Assembly (NCBI GenBank): GCA_041569895.1
Contig: JBFFXF010000113.1
Span: 1 to 21,058, forward strand
Length of the DNA: 21,058 nt
Origin: JBFFXF01 sp041569895
GTDB taxonomy: Bacteria > Planctomycetota > UBA8108 > JACQVS01
Direction of reading: 5' to 3'
Shown: positions 1-6,552 of the stretch, in pieces
Numbering within the stretch: the first letter of the stretch is position 1
Layout: each line of letters opens with the position of its first letter
The notes under the pieces: generated by a model
What the model saw: the letters and a program-made list of their open reading frames with translations, nothing else
The model's database searches: none
Told to the model about the DNA's origin: nothing
Program-made: the position numbers and the translations under genes

Positions 1-194
1 CGCGCCAGCGCGCGCTCGGCGAGCACCGACGCGATCGCCCTCTCCGCCGCGGTGGCGATGCGCGGCATCAGATGCGCCTCCCAGCCGTACGCAGGCCGGA
101 GCGGGCGTTCCCCGGGGACAATCTCCAGAACGAGTCGCGCCGTCTCCTCCACGGAGGACGGGTCGTGCGCCAGTTGCATGTCCCCCCCGCGCAT
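1..194 (-). CDS. gp25-like baseplate wedge protein (partial, cut by window edge)
   Basis: This is the N-terminal 64 codons of a gene that runs off the left edge. In phage tails and injection systems gp25/GPW proteins form part of the baseplate wedge next to the sheath. The translation contains GERPLRPAYGWE followed by a helix rich in Ala and Arg (about residues 45-64). This matches the family signature, in which a short Arg-rich segment precedes the conserved x-Y/F-G-W/C turn. The ATG at 194-192 overlaps the hub gene's TGA (196-194) as TGATG, so translation is probably coupled. A second in-frame ATG five codons in is an alternative start. Its position directly after the hub matches the spike-then-gp25 order of eCIS loci such as Afp8-Afp9. 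The family call rests on one short motif plus context. Confidence 0.75.
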   Translation of the reverse strand, partial: MRGGDMQLAHDPSSVEETARLVLEIVPGERPLRPAYGWEAHLMPRIATAAERAIASVLAERALA

Positions 195-1072
195 CACCCC
201 TCCGGTCCCCCGCGCGCGTCGGATGCCAGCGACGACGCCTCGATGCCGGTGCGCCACCCGGAGGGCTCGAGGTCGAGGCGGCACCGCTCGACGCGGTACA
301 GCCCGTCGCGATCGTCCCCGAAACCGTCGAGGGCGATGGCGTCGAGCGGCCGCGGCGCAGCGCGACCGCGGAACGACAGCGACGCCTGGCGGCGCGCGCC
401 GCTCGCGTGCTCGACGCTCAGCGAGGTCAGCGGATCGCCCCGCCTGACGACGTGCCGCCGGCCGGAGAGCGCCGGCCGTTCACCGAGGTACAATCGCCCT
501 CCGCAGACGGAGAGCGACACGCGGTGCTCGACCGCGAGCCTCCGCAGCAGCTTCAAGGGGTCTCCTTCTACTCGAACTTCCGGGAGTCTCCTCGGCCGAC
601 ATTCTATGTGCGGCTCGAGCCCGAGGTCCAGCGCGATCCGCGACGCCAGCTCGCCGAGCGACACGTCGACGTGGCGTCGTTCCCGGCGCCCCTCCCGGAG
701 CGCCTGATAGGCGGCGCAGGCCTCGATCGCGACCGCCGGCTCGAGGCCGGCCTCCTCCTCGAACCGCAGCGTCTCGACGATGCCCCGGAAGAGATCCTCC
801 ACCGGCGACGAGACGACGATCGGGTCGCCCGGACGCGGCAGGACCGACTCGCCGCCGGAGAAATACGGCTCGCGATCGACGAGACGCACGACCGCGAGGT
901 CCGGTCTGTCGATCCCGAGCAGGATGCGGCACTCGAGCAACGCCACCGGCACGACCTCGCGATCGTGCCACCGGAGCGTGATGCCGACCCCGGCCCCCTG
1001 ACCGTCCCCGTCTCCGATGGACCGCCCCCGGGGCACCGACCCGCTTCCTCGATGCACGGCTCGCTCGACCAT
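194..1072 (-). CDS. gp27/gpD-like baseplate hub protein
   Basis: A 292-residue protein resembling the phage late-control D/gp27 hub family, the trimeric ring on which tube and spike meet. After about 25 loosely conserved residues comes a beta-rich first domain with VVPVALLECRILLG and PGDPIVV. A segment with AYQALREGR and ELASRIALDLGL follows, like the insertion in gpD proteins. After it comes DPLKLLRRLAVEHRVSL (about residues 172-188) and LYLGERP, the usual second-barrel pattern. The C-terminus is beta-rich (YRVERCRLDLEPSGWRTGIEA). Afp8-type spikes are longer because an OB fold and needle are fused behind the hub; here the protein stops at the hub. GGGGAGGA lies directly upstream of the ATG, rather close. 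The gene sits 10 nt after the CIS_tube gene and overlaps the gp25-like gene. Confidence 0.8.
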   Translation of the reverse strand: MVERAVHRGSGSVPRGRSIGDGDGQGAGVGITLRWHDREVVPVALLECRILLGIDRPDLAVVRLVDREPYFSGGESVLPRPGDPIVVSSPVEDLFRGIVETLRFEEEAGLEPAVAIEACAAYQALREGRRERRHVDVSLGELASRIALDLGLEPHIECRPRRLPEVRVEGDPLKLLRRLAVEHRVSLSVCGGRLYLGERPALSGRRHVVRRGDPLTSLSVEHASGARRQASLSFRGRAAPRPLDAIALDGFGDDRDGLYRVERCRLDLEPSGWRTGIEASSLASDARGGPEG

Positions 1073-1082
1073 ATCCTCCCCG

Positions 1083-1535
1083 TCAACGCCTGAGCACGAT
1101 CGTCACCCAGGCCCGCACCGGCGTCCCGTCGGCGTCGAACCGCAGCCACTCCTCCTCGATGCTCTCGAGGACGCCGTCGAAACGAAATGGGCCCCACACG
1201 AAGACCACCCGGGACGGCGCCGACAGGCCGGGTCGCACGCGCTCGGACCAACCGACGAGACGATCCACGATGCGCCGCGCGTCCCGTCCGGGACCGGGTG
1301 ACTCCTCCGTGGTGTCGATGAAGAGCGTCGTCTCGAAGCGCTCCTCGCGTCCGGACGACACCGGACCGGGAGCGGGGCCGCCGGCGACGATCGCCTCCGA
1401 CGTGTGCAGCAGGTTGCGCCGATCGAGCCGGTAGCGCGCGGGGTTCCACAGAACGGCGAGCGTCTCTCGCGTCTCGACGCACGCCAGCGCCGCCCGCACG
1501 AGCGCGGTCTGTTCCCTGGTGCTGTCGTCGATCAT
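1083..1535 (-). CDS. CIS_tube-type baseplate protein (Afp7/gp53-like, without LysM)
   Basis: A 150-residue protein of the contractile injection system tube/baseplate type (N-terminal part of Afp7-like proteins). Diagnostic stretches are LAVLWNPARYRLDRRN, the strand FETTLFIDTTEE, DARRIVDRLVGW, and the VVFVWGPFRFDGVLESIEE block leading into RFDADGTPVRAWVTIVLRR. The family places this fold between hub and tube, and most members continue into a LysM domain that grips the hub. No LysM is present here; the protein ends right after the last strand of the core domain. AGGA lies 7 nt before the ATG. The hub gene follows after 10 nt, so the two are co-transcribed. The family is clear from the motif series; the exact position in the particle is inferred from homologues. 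Confidence 0.8.
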   Translation of the reverse strand: MIDDSTREQTALVRAALACVETRETLAVLWNPARYRLDRRNLLHTSEAIVAGGPAPGPVSSGREERFETTLFIDTTEESPGPGRDARRIVDRLVGWSERVRPGLSAPSRVVFVWGPFRFDGVLESIEEEWLRFDADGTPVRAWVTIVLRR

Positions 1536-1850
1536 TGGGCCATCCTGTTCAACTCACACGGTTGCGGATACCGATACCGACACCGACGTTGCAAAAACTC
1601 GTCCTCGTCCTCGTCCTCGTCCTCGAAGGCTCCGTCGCGGAGTCCGATGACCGAATCCGATACCGATGGCCGATACCGATACCGACACGGATTCCGATTC
1701 CGATGTCCGACTCCGACGACCGAGTCCGACGACCGATGGATCCCATCTCCGTAATCTGCGCAATCTGCGGACCGTTCCCGTTTCCTTGATCTCCGTGCTC
1801 TGCGTCATCCGCATTCCCATCCCGTCGTTCTTCAACGGCGCCCTCGCATG
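1536..1850. repeat. Intergenic composite hexamer repeat element 1
   Basis: This 315-nt gap inside the injection-system gene row has no convincing gene. About 1563-1740 is made of degenerate 6-bp units (ACCGAT, ACCGAC, TCCGAT, TTCCGA) with a TCGTCC run near 1601-1625. From about 1749 the sequence is non-repetitive apart from a doubled AATCTGCG. It contains CGTCATCCGCATTCC (1803-1817), which recurs at 17053-17067. Open frames across it are an effect of the 6-bp period, which keeps stop codons out. Confidence 0.8.
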
Positions 1851-2543
1851 CTAAAAGGAGCGCGAGCTCCAGAGCTCCAGGAATCGTGCTCGGCGCTGTT
1901 CCCTCGCCATGGCGCGGCGCTCACGGTGCTTGCTCTCCGCGAGGCGCTGCTCGAGCTCGCGGGGGCGGACGCGTGTCTCGCCGTTCGAGGGAGCGAGTGA
2001 CGCTTCCGGGATTTTTGACTCCCGTGCCTGCGGGACGCTCTGGTCTCGCGGACGACGATCCACCGCGGACGTCGACGGCATACGCGACGTCGTCTCACCC
2101 GGCGCCGCGGGCGCGTCCTCCGGTCCGGAACGCGCTCTCGACGCGGTCGGAGCCGCGATGTCCAGCGCGCGTTCTCCGTCATCATCCCGTGCGACGAGCT
2201 CGGCCGCCGTGCGGTCGGCGTTCAGCGGAACCGGCCCCGATGCGGGCGCCGGCCGCGACGGGAGACGGCGAGGCTCGCGGTCGACCGAGGAGTCCGCGCC
2301 GACCGATCGTTCGACTCGGACTTCCTCGCGTGCGGTGCGCGTGCCGGGCGCGCTCGTCTCGCGTCCTCCTTCGGGCGCGGCGCGATCCCCGTCGTTCGTC
2401 CTCGCGCTCCGCGTCACGGGCACGGCTTCCTCCGGCGGTCCCCCGGGCTGGCGCCGGACGACCAGCTGTTCGCGCCACCCCGGGTGGCGCTCGCCGACCA
2501 GGTCGATCAGCCGGCGCGCAAACGGCGCCTCGACGTCACTCAG
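1851..2543 (-). CDS. Unrecognised, mostly disordered protein of the injection-system operon
   Basis: The frame encodes about 230 residues, and I do not recognise the family. The first 35 residues (SDVEAPFARRLIDLVGERHP and on to a Trp) look ordered and partly helical. Residues about 40-180 are rich in Pro, Arg, Glu, Ser and Thr and look disordered. The last 45 residues (RELEQRLAESKHRERRAMA and following) form a charged helix ending LWSSRSF. No ATG, GTG or TTG occurs near the start of the ordered segment. The best start is CTG at 2543-2541, which overlaps the upstream TGA as CTGA, with GGAG 4 nt before it. The frame is open far upstream, but there it lies antiphase to the second tube gene. Position suggests a baseplate or assembly accessory protein. 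Function is unknown. Confidence 0.55.
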   Translation of the reverse strand: MSDVEAPFARRLIDLVGERHPGWREQLVVRRQPGGPPEEAVPVTRSARTNDGDRAAPEGGRETSAPGTRTAREEVRVERSVGADSSVDREPRRLPSRPAPASGPVPLNADRTAAELVARDDDGERALDIAAPTASRARSGPEDAPAAPGETTSRMPSTSAVDRRPRDQSVPQARESKIPEASLAPSNGETRVRPRELEQRLAESKHRERRAMAREQRRARFLELWSSRSF

Positions 2544-3643
2544 CTCGCTCCGGGCTTCTCCGATTCGCCCGACTTCCGTCTCGTGGTCTTCGCCCGCTTT
2601 GCCGTGCGCTTCCGTGGTTTCTTGGCGGCCTTCTTTCGGCCCTTGCCGCGCTTCGACGCCTTGGCGGTCCTGGCGGTCTTCCGTGCCCTGGTCTTGCGAG
2701 CTTTCCCCGCGCCGGACGCGGCCTCGACGGCCTCCGCCTCGACCTCCGGCGCGGGCGGTTCGAGCTCCGGGCCCTCCCCCGCCATCGCATCCGGAGAGGG
2801 CTGCGCCGGCTGCGGCCCCGGCGGTGCCTCGACCGGCGGCGGCGCGACCTCCGTCTCGGTCTCCCTCTCGGCCTCTGCCCTCGGACCTCTGTCCTCTGTC
2901 TCCGTCTCTGTCTCCGTCTCTGTCTCCGTCTCTGCCTTGAGCTCGATCTCGGCCTCCGACCCCGCCACGGTCGCCGCCGTCGTGTCCGTCTCGGCCGCCA
3001 CGGCGTCGTCGTCGACGCGCGCCACCGGCTCCGGCTCCTCTGTCGCCGCCGGCTCGGGCTCGAGCGCCTCGATCACCTCCGGCGCCACTGCCGGCTCCAG
3101 CCGTTCCCGCGGCAGCGCCGGCTCCGGTCTCCGCAGATCCGGCTCCGGACTCGCGGGTGGCTCCGGTGGCTCGGTCGGGGGCGCCGGGGGTCTCCGATCT
3201 GTGGTCCGCCATTGCAATCCCTCGTGAACGATCTCGACCGCCTCGACGGCGACACGCGCCGAGGCGGCATCGAGCGACGGCGCCTGCCAGCGCGTCACCC
3301 GTCCTCGTGTGAATGACCATGTGGCGACCGTCGTGCCGTCGGCGCGGAGGAGCGAGATCGAGCCATCACGCGGCGCGCCGCTCTCGAACCAGCGCCAGAG
3401 CGCGTCGTCCGGGACGACACCGCGCTCGAGCACGATCGGATCCCACGTCCTGTCTCCGCGCACGAAGCGAACGCCGTGTCCTCCCTCCTCGAAGGCGAAC
3501 AGAGCGTCGCGGCCGCCGAGACCCGAGCACGCAGCGAACGCGGCGGCCGGGATGCCATCGACCGACACCTCGAAGTTCGCCACGGCCACCGGATCGTGGC
3601 TCGACGCCGTCCGGGAGTCGTCTCTCGCCAGCGGAGTCATCAC
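2540..3643 (-). CDS. Second tail-tube (gp19-like) protein with long acidic then basic tail
   Basis: A 367-residue protein in two parts. Residues about 20-146 resemble a tail-tube fold: VANFEVSVDGIPAAAFAACS, then DPIVLERGVVPDDALWRWF, DGSISLLRADGTTVATWSF and a final strand before LQWR. This parallels the tube gene at 4121-4576 and the extra tube paralogue (Afp5/Cis1b type) of eCIS loci. Residues 150-308 are Pro/Glu-rich and include six Glu-Thr pairs (238-249). Residues 313-357 are Lys/Arg/Ala-rich (KGRKKAAKKPRKRTAKRAK), like histone H1-type tails. Such a tail is not part of ordinary tube proteins. GTG (3643) and ATG (3640) are adjacent possible starts behind GGTGAGG. The stop overlaps the next gene. 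The tube call is moderate; the tail composition is read directly. Confidence 0.7.
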   Translation of the reverse strand: MMTPLARDDSRTASSHDPVAVANFEVSVDGIPAAAFAACSGLGGRDALFAFEEGGHGVRFVRGDRTWDPIVLERGVVPDDALWRWFESGAPRDGSISLLRADGTTVATWSFTRGRVTRWQAPSLDAASARVAVEAVEIVHEGLQWRTTDRRPPAPPTEPPEPPASPEPDLRRPEPALPRERLEPAVAPEVIEALEPEPAATEEPEPVARVDDDAVAAETDTTAATVAGSEAEIELKAETETETETETETEDRGPRAEAERETETEVAPPPVEAPPGPQPAQPSPDAMAGEGPELEPPAPEVEAEAVEAASGAGKARKTRARKTARTAKASKRGKGRKKAAKKPRKRTAKRAKTTRRKSGESEKPGAS

Positions 3644-3693
3644 CTCACCGTCTCACCTGGATTCAACACGCTGACTCTCCTCAAGAATGATTT

Positions 3694-3735
3694 CCCGTGC
3701 TCTTCTTTTTCTTGCCAATCGTGAAGCAGCACGGG
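3694..3735. other. Short inverted repeat in the leader of the second tube gene
   Basis: CCCGTGCT (3694-3701) and AGCACGGG (3728-3735) are perfect 8-bp arms around a 26-nt loop. They lie in a comparatively AT-rich gap (3644-3821) between the 99-aa gene and the second tube gene. TTCAAGCAAGCC (3744-3755) is repeated with one change as TTCAAGCGAGCC (3782-3793). Role unknown; a leader hairpin or attenuator is possible. Confidence 0.4.
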
Positions 3736-3786
3736 CACTTTTCTTCAAGCAAGCCATTCGAAACCAGCAAAGCCTCGCCCTTTCAA

Positions 3787-3832
3787 GCGAGCCCTGATTT
3801 TTCTCGCTCCAGCGAGAAAGATCAGGGCTCGC
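3787..3832 (-). promoter_or_regulatory. Near-perfect 46-nt inverted repeat over the stop of the 99-aa gene
   Basis: Two 22-nt arms (3787-3808 and 3811-3832) pair with a single G-T wobble around a 2-nt loop, giving a very stable stem in RNA. On the minus strand the TGA stop of the 99-aa gene lies inside the first arm. No T run follows on either strand, so it is not a textbook intrinsic terminator. An mRNA 3'-end protector, a partial attenuator between the two tube genes, or a processing site are the likely options. Confidence 0.75.
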
Positions 3833-4121
3833 TCGGGTACGCGTTGAGCTCGCGGTAGACGAGCTCGAGGGTCCGCAGGTCGCGCGGCTCGAGCGCAGCG
3901 AGCGTCGAGACCGCCACCGGCTCGCCGCCGAGGCGCGTCACCTTCGACAGCAGCACCGGCACGAACGCCCGTCGATCGAGGAAGACACGGAAGTCGCGCA
4001 GCGCCCCGATCTCCTCCTCGGGCGTGGCACGGCGCATGGTTCCGGCGCGGCACGGCGTTCCGTCACGGGTTCGCACGGCGCTCACCAGCTCGAACGCGCG
4101 CTCGATCGGCGCCGGGTCCAT
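3822..4121 (-). CDS. Small unrecognised protein coupled to the tail tube
   Basis: A 99-residue protein starting MDPAPIERAFELVSAVRTRD. It appears folded and mainly helical, with PEEEIGALRDFRVFLDRR, a hydrophobic stretch FVPVLLSKVTRLGG and a C-terminal DLRTLELVYRELNAYPSEP. The ATG (4121-4119) overlaps the tube's TGA as TGATG, so it is translationally coupled to the tube. Much longer upstream readings of this frame lie antiphase to the tube gene and are rejected. A small protein directly behind a tube recalls tail-assembly chaperones of phages, or Afp6-like small proteins of eCIS, but I see no diagnostic motif. It has no signal peptide or membrane segment. Its stop codon lies within a strong hairpin. 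Function unknown. Confidence 0.7.
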   Translation of the reverse strand: MDPAPIERAFELVSAVRTRDGTPCRAGTMRRATPEEEIGALRDFRVFLDRRAFVPVLLSKVTRLGGEPVAVSTLAALEPRDLRTLELVYRELNAYPSEP

Positions 4122-4576
4122 CACTCGCCCTCCACGCGCTCGACGCGAGACACGCAGAGCTCGAGAGTCTCGACGCTGATCGAGTCGCCCTCCCCCTGGA
4201 GCTCGGGCGCCTCGTACTTGCAGGGCCACGCGTCGAAGAAGTTCCAGCGGGCGCGCTCCTGCATGGCGCCGTCGAGAAGAATGATCGCGCCCGATCGCTT
4301 CTCGGCGCTCCCCTGCTCGACGGTCCGCCGCCAGCGGAAGAGCTCGTTCGAGTTGGTCACGCCGCGGCGCAGCACGATGTTCGAGTACCGAGTCTTGCCC
4401 GGCACCCGGACCGGCGTCGCCGAGTTCCCGGCCCAGTAGTCGACGACCTCCGTCTCCGACCCGAGCCCACGAACCTCGGAGAACCCGCCGACGACCATCG
4501 ACGAGTCCCCCGTGACCCCGTCGATCTCGACGAGAAAATTCCAGTTGCCGACAAACGGCATCTCGGTGGTTGGCAT
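4121..4576 (-). CDS. Tail tube protein (T4 gp19-like family)
   Basis: A 151-residue protein with the typical features of the phage-tail-region/gp19 family, the hexameric inner tube (Hcp fold) of contractile injection systems. Visible family blocks are GNWNFLVEIDGVTGD near the N-terminus, GFSEVRGLGSETEVVDYWAG, the strand VPGKTRYSNIVLRRGVTNSN followed by ELFRWRRTVEQG, and IILLDGAMQERARWNFFDAWP leading to the closing strand SISVETLELCVSRVERV. Length is normal for the family. The start is ATG at 4576; GGAG lies 11 nt upstream. The sheath-like gene ends 191 nt upstream with a hexamer repeat between them, and the 99-aa gene overlaps the stop. It should be the most abundant product of the cluster. 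Confidence 0.93.
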   Translation of the reverse strand: MPTTEMPFVGNWNFLVEIDGVTGDSSMVVGGFSEVRGLGSETEVVDYWAGNSATPVRVPGKTRYSNIVLRRGVTNSNELFRWRRTVEQGSAEKRSGAIILLDGAMQERARWNFFDAWPCKYEAPELQGEGDSISVETLELCVSRVERVEGE

Positions 4577-4767
4577 GAGTTTCTTTTCTCCGTGTCAGTA
4601 AACCCGTCGCGTCCCTGCCTCCCCGTACCCGTTCCCGTACCCGTGCCCGTACCCGTGCCCGTTCGTCCTCGTCCTCGTCCTCGACGACTCCGATACCGAC
4701 TCCGACACCGATGTCCGACACCGATGTCCGACTCCGATGACCACGACCGACTGATCCCCTCTCACTG
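4577..4767. repeat. Intergenic composite hexamer repeat element 2 (G-rich on the transcribed-sense strand)
   Basis: The gap between the sheath-like and tube genes is built from 6-bp units: CCCGTA/CCCGTG/CCCGTT at about 4621-4661, TCGTCC at about 4663-4682, and TCCGAT/ACCGAC at about 4688-4740. On the minus strand, which matches the mRNA, the first block reads GGGTAC/GGGCAC with GGG every six bases, a G-quadruplex-capable pattern upstream of the tube ribosome-binding site. No -10 element is obvious. Confidence 0.8.
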
Positions 4768-5796
4768 TCACCCGGCCGCGTCCAGGCGCACACGCACCTC
4801 CACCGTCACCCGCGCCGTCAGGCCCTGGCGCTCCTCGGACTGCGCTGCTCTGCAGCACACGTCGAAGGGGTCCTCGACGCCGCTGCCGCCGAAGAATCCG
4901 GCGCTCGCGAGGCCGCGCAGGAATGCGGCGATCTCTCTCTCGATGCGCGCGCACAGGAAGCCGTCGTCGATCTCGAGCACGCTCCAGCGCGTTCCGCGGT
5001 CGAGTGAGCGGCGCAGGCCCTCCCACCGCCGCCACGCTCCGAGCGCGGGCCATCGTCCTCCGAGCGTCGCCACGTCGGTGTCACGCGGGGGAAAGCCCCG
5101 CGGTCGCGCCGGATCGAAGTCGTACCGCTCGAGGCGTCCGATGCGCGCCCCGCTCGGATACGCGCCCGACGGCGCGCCGGTGGCCGGCGCCGGGACGACG
5201 CCGACCCGCTCGCGCGGGTCTCCGGGGCGTTCGCTCCCGGACGCTTCCCGCCCGGCGAGGAGCTCGTCGATGACTGCGGCCACCGATGGCGCGTCGCCGC
5301 GCTCCTCGACGACGAGAAACAGCGACGGTCGCGCGGCGACGAAATCGGCGAGAGCGCGCAGCAGCGAGGTCTCGACGCATCCCGGGACGACGACCGTGCC
5401 GCAGTCCTCGAGGTCGCCGGCGGCGCAGAGCCCGCTCCGCTGACCGGGTCCGCCGTCCTCGCCGATCAGCTCCGCGAGCGATGATTCCGTGCCGCCCTCC
5501 AGCGCGGCGTCTTCCAGCGCGGCGTCTTCCAGCGCCACTGTCTCGAGCACGTAGCAGCCGCGACCTCCGGCGGCGAAGTAGTCCCGGAGCGTCGCCAGCA
5601 CCGCTTCCGATCCGCCGCTCGCCCTGGCGTCGAGCAGGTACCGCTCGAGCTCAGCCGGCGAGTCGAGCCGTCCGATCGTGCCCTCGGTCCAGAGCCCGGT
5701 GTGGCCGACGAAGAGCGGGCGGCCCGCCCCCACCCAGAGGACCGTGTCCATCTCCCGCGCGGAAGCGGCCGTCGTTGCGATCGCGTCAACGCGCAT
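4768..5796 (-). CDS. Short tail-sheath-like protein
   Basis: A 342-residue protein related to contractile tail sheaths. The N-terminal part has PLFVGHTGLWTEGTIGRLDS, ELERYL, and ATLRDYFAAGGRGCYVLETV (68-87), equivalent to the family's 'F..GG..CYVVRV' block. The C-terminal domain has LRRSLDRGTRWSVLEIDD (261-278), ARIEREIAAFL, then PFDVCC and the closing strand ARVTVEVRVRL. Sheaths usually open with a PGVYVEE-like arm that links neighbouring subunits and are about 350-500 residues long. That arm and the usual 'vWGaRTl' middle are not visible here. LEDAA is repeated at 89-99. The ATG at 5796 overlaps the DUF4255 gene by 11 nt; in-frame sequence further upstream is antiphase to that gene. It may be a minimal sheath or a sheath-derived adaptor. 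Confidence 0.72.
   Translation of the reverse strand: MRVDAIATTAASAREMDTVLWVGAGRPLFVGHTGLWTEGTIGRLDSPAELERYLLDARASGGSEAVLATLRDYFAAGGRGCYVLETVALEDAALEDAALEGGTESSLAELIGEDGGPGQRSGLCAAGDLEDCGTVVVPGCVETSLLRALADFVAARPSLFLVVEERGDAPSVAAVIDELLAGREASGSERPGDPRERVGVVPAPATGAPSGAYPSGARIGRLERYDFDPARPRGFPPRDTDVATLGGRWPALGAWRRWEGLRRSLDRGTRWSVLEIDDGFLCARIEREIAAFLRGLASAGFFGGSGVEDPFDVCCRAAQSEERQGLTARVTVEVRVRLDAAG
5498..5536. repeat. 15-bp tandem repeat inside the sheath-like gene
   Basis: A 15-bp unit beginning TCCAGCGCGGCGTCT occurs twice in full (5498-5512, 5513-5527) and continues for 9 more bases. It encodes the repeated LEDAA in a loop after the CYVLETV strand. The units are identical, so slippage was probably recent. 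Confidence 0.85.
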
Positions 5797-6433
5797 CGTC
5801 TGGCGCCTCCTCCCGGCGCTCGAGCAGATCGAGCGCGACCCGGCGCTCGACGACGCGGGCGGCCTTGCGGCGCCGCGACGACGGCAGCGGCAATGTGACG
5901 TCGAAGGTGAGCAGCAGGTGGTGCCGCGACAGCCCGTGATCTCGCCAGATACCCGCGTCGCGGCGCACCGTGATCGGGAATCCCGCAATCGTGTCGCCCA
6001 GCCACGGCTCGGGAGCGAGTGAATCGAAGTGCTCCAGGGGCACGACCGGGTTGTCGAGGAGCACCTGCAGCGCCGCGGCGGCGAGCTCCTGCTCCTCCAC
6101 CGGATCATCGCTGCGGATCGACAGCAGGTACCGGCACGCCACCCAGAACGGCGCGGCGACGAGCGAGGCGTCGATCGACGAGGACTCGGTGAGGCCGCCG
6201 TCGGCCTCGACGGCGACGCGGGTGGCGCGCACGCGGGTCTCCGGCGTGATCTGGAGCAGGCAGAGACCGACGAGCGGCGAGAGCGAGCCGATCTCCGGGT
6301 GCGCGTCGAGGTCGCGCGGGTGACCCCAGTAGACCGGAAAGAGCCCCTCGCCGCGCCGCCCGGCCCGCAGACCCGAGCGCAGCAGCGTGGCGAAGTAGTC
6401 GCTGAGCTCCTGAACCACCTTCGGTCGCGCCAT
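5786..6433 (-). CDS. DUF4255/Pvc16-like tail terminator (cap) protein
   Basis: A 215-residue protein of the Pvc16 N-terminal (DUF4255) type. In the Afp/PVC particles this family caps the far end of tube and sheath and fixes their length. The family pattern is an N-terminal helix (VVQELSDYFATLL), then strands with LSPLVGLCLLQITPETRVR. A central PFWVACRYLLSIRSDDPVEE follows, the family's 'LDLhYLl' position, then QELAAAALQVLLDNPVVPLE, which matches its 'r.mg.a.qvLhd.Pil' segment. The C-terminal strand is HHLLLTFDVTLPLP. The chosen start is the ATG at 6433 with GAGGGA 7 nt upstream. The 23 extra residues of the longer frame are translated hexamer repeat. It overlaps the sheath-like gene by 11 nt. 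Confidence 0.82.
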   Translation of the reverse strand: MARPKVVQELSDYFATLLRSGLRAGRRGEGLFPVYWGHPRDLDAHPEIGSLSPLVGLCLLQITPETRVRATRVAVEADGGLTESSSIDASLVAAPFWVACRYLLSIRSDDPVEEQELAAAALQVLLDNPVVPLEHFDSLAPEPWLGDTIAGFPITVRRDAGIWRDHGLSRHHLLLTFDVTLPLPSSRRRKAARVVERRVALDLLERREEAPDDAR

Positions 6434-6510
6434 CACACGTTCCCTCGTCCTCGTTCCCGTGCCCGGACCCGTGCCCGGACCCGCAGTTCCGATAACTCGC
6501 ACAACCGATC
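6434..6510. repeat. Short hexamer repeat upstream of the cap gene
   Basis: Degenerate 6-bp units (TCGTCC, CCCGTG, CCCGGA) at about 6442-6483. On the minus (mRNA-sense) strand these read as GGG tracts every six bases, again G-quadruplex-capable, just before the DUF4255 start. Confidence 0.65.
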
Positions 6511-6552
6511 AAAAAAAAGAGCCCTCACCGCGCAGCCCTCGCGGCGCCGCTC
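6511..6552 (-). terminator. Intrinsic-terminator-like hairpin with T8 tract after the 249-aa gene
   Basis: On the minus strand a hairpin (outer GAGC 6519-6522 with GCTC 6549-6552; inner CCGCG 6528-6532 with CGCGG 6540-6544) is followed at once by eight T residues (6518-6511). The stem overlaps the last codons of the 249-aa gene. It could end or thin transcription between the FHA unit and the structural genes. Confidence 0.5.

Noticed and set aside
1749..1830. Possible small RNA or mobile element end in the unique part of element 1
   Set aside because: No inverted ends, transposase fragment or convincing promoter and terminator pair. Part of it recurs at 17053, so it is treated as a repeat module.
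3644..3821. tRNA or riboswitch in the AT-richer gap
   Set aside because: The inverted repeats do not make a cloverleaf or any riboswitch core I recognise.
4122..4793. Long N-terminal extension of the 99-aa protein
   Set aside because: It runs through the tube gene and a hexamer repeat in another frame; the TGATG overlap gives a natural start.
5797..6108. N-terminal extension of the sheath-like protein
   Set aside because: This stretch is antiphase to the DUF4255 gene and Arg/Ser-rich. The ATG at 5796 begins the sheath-like sequence.
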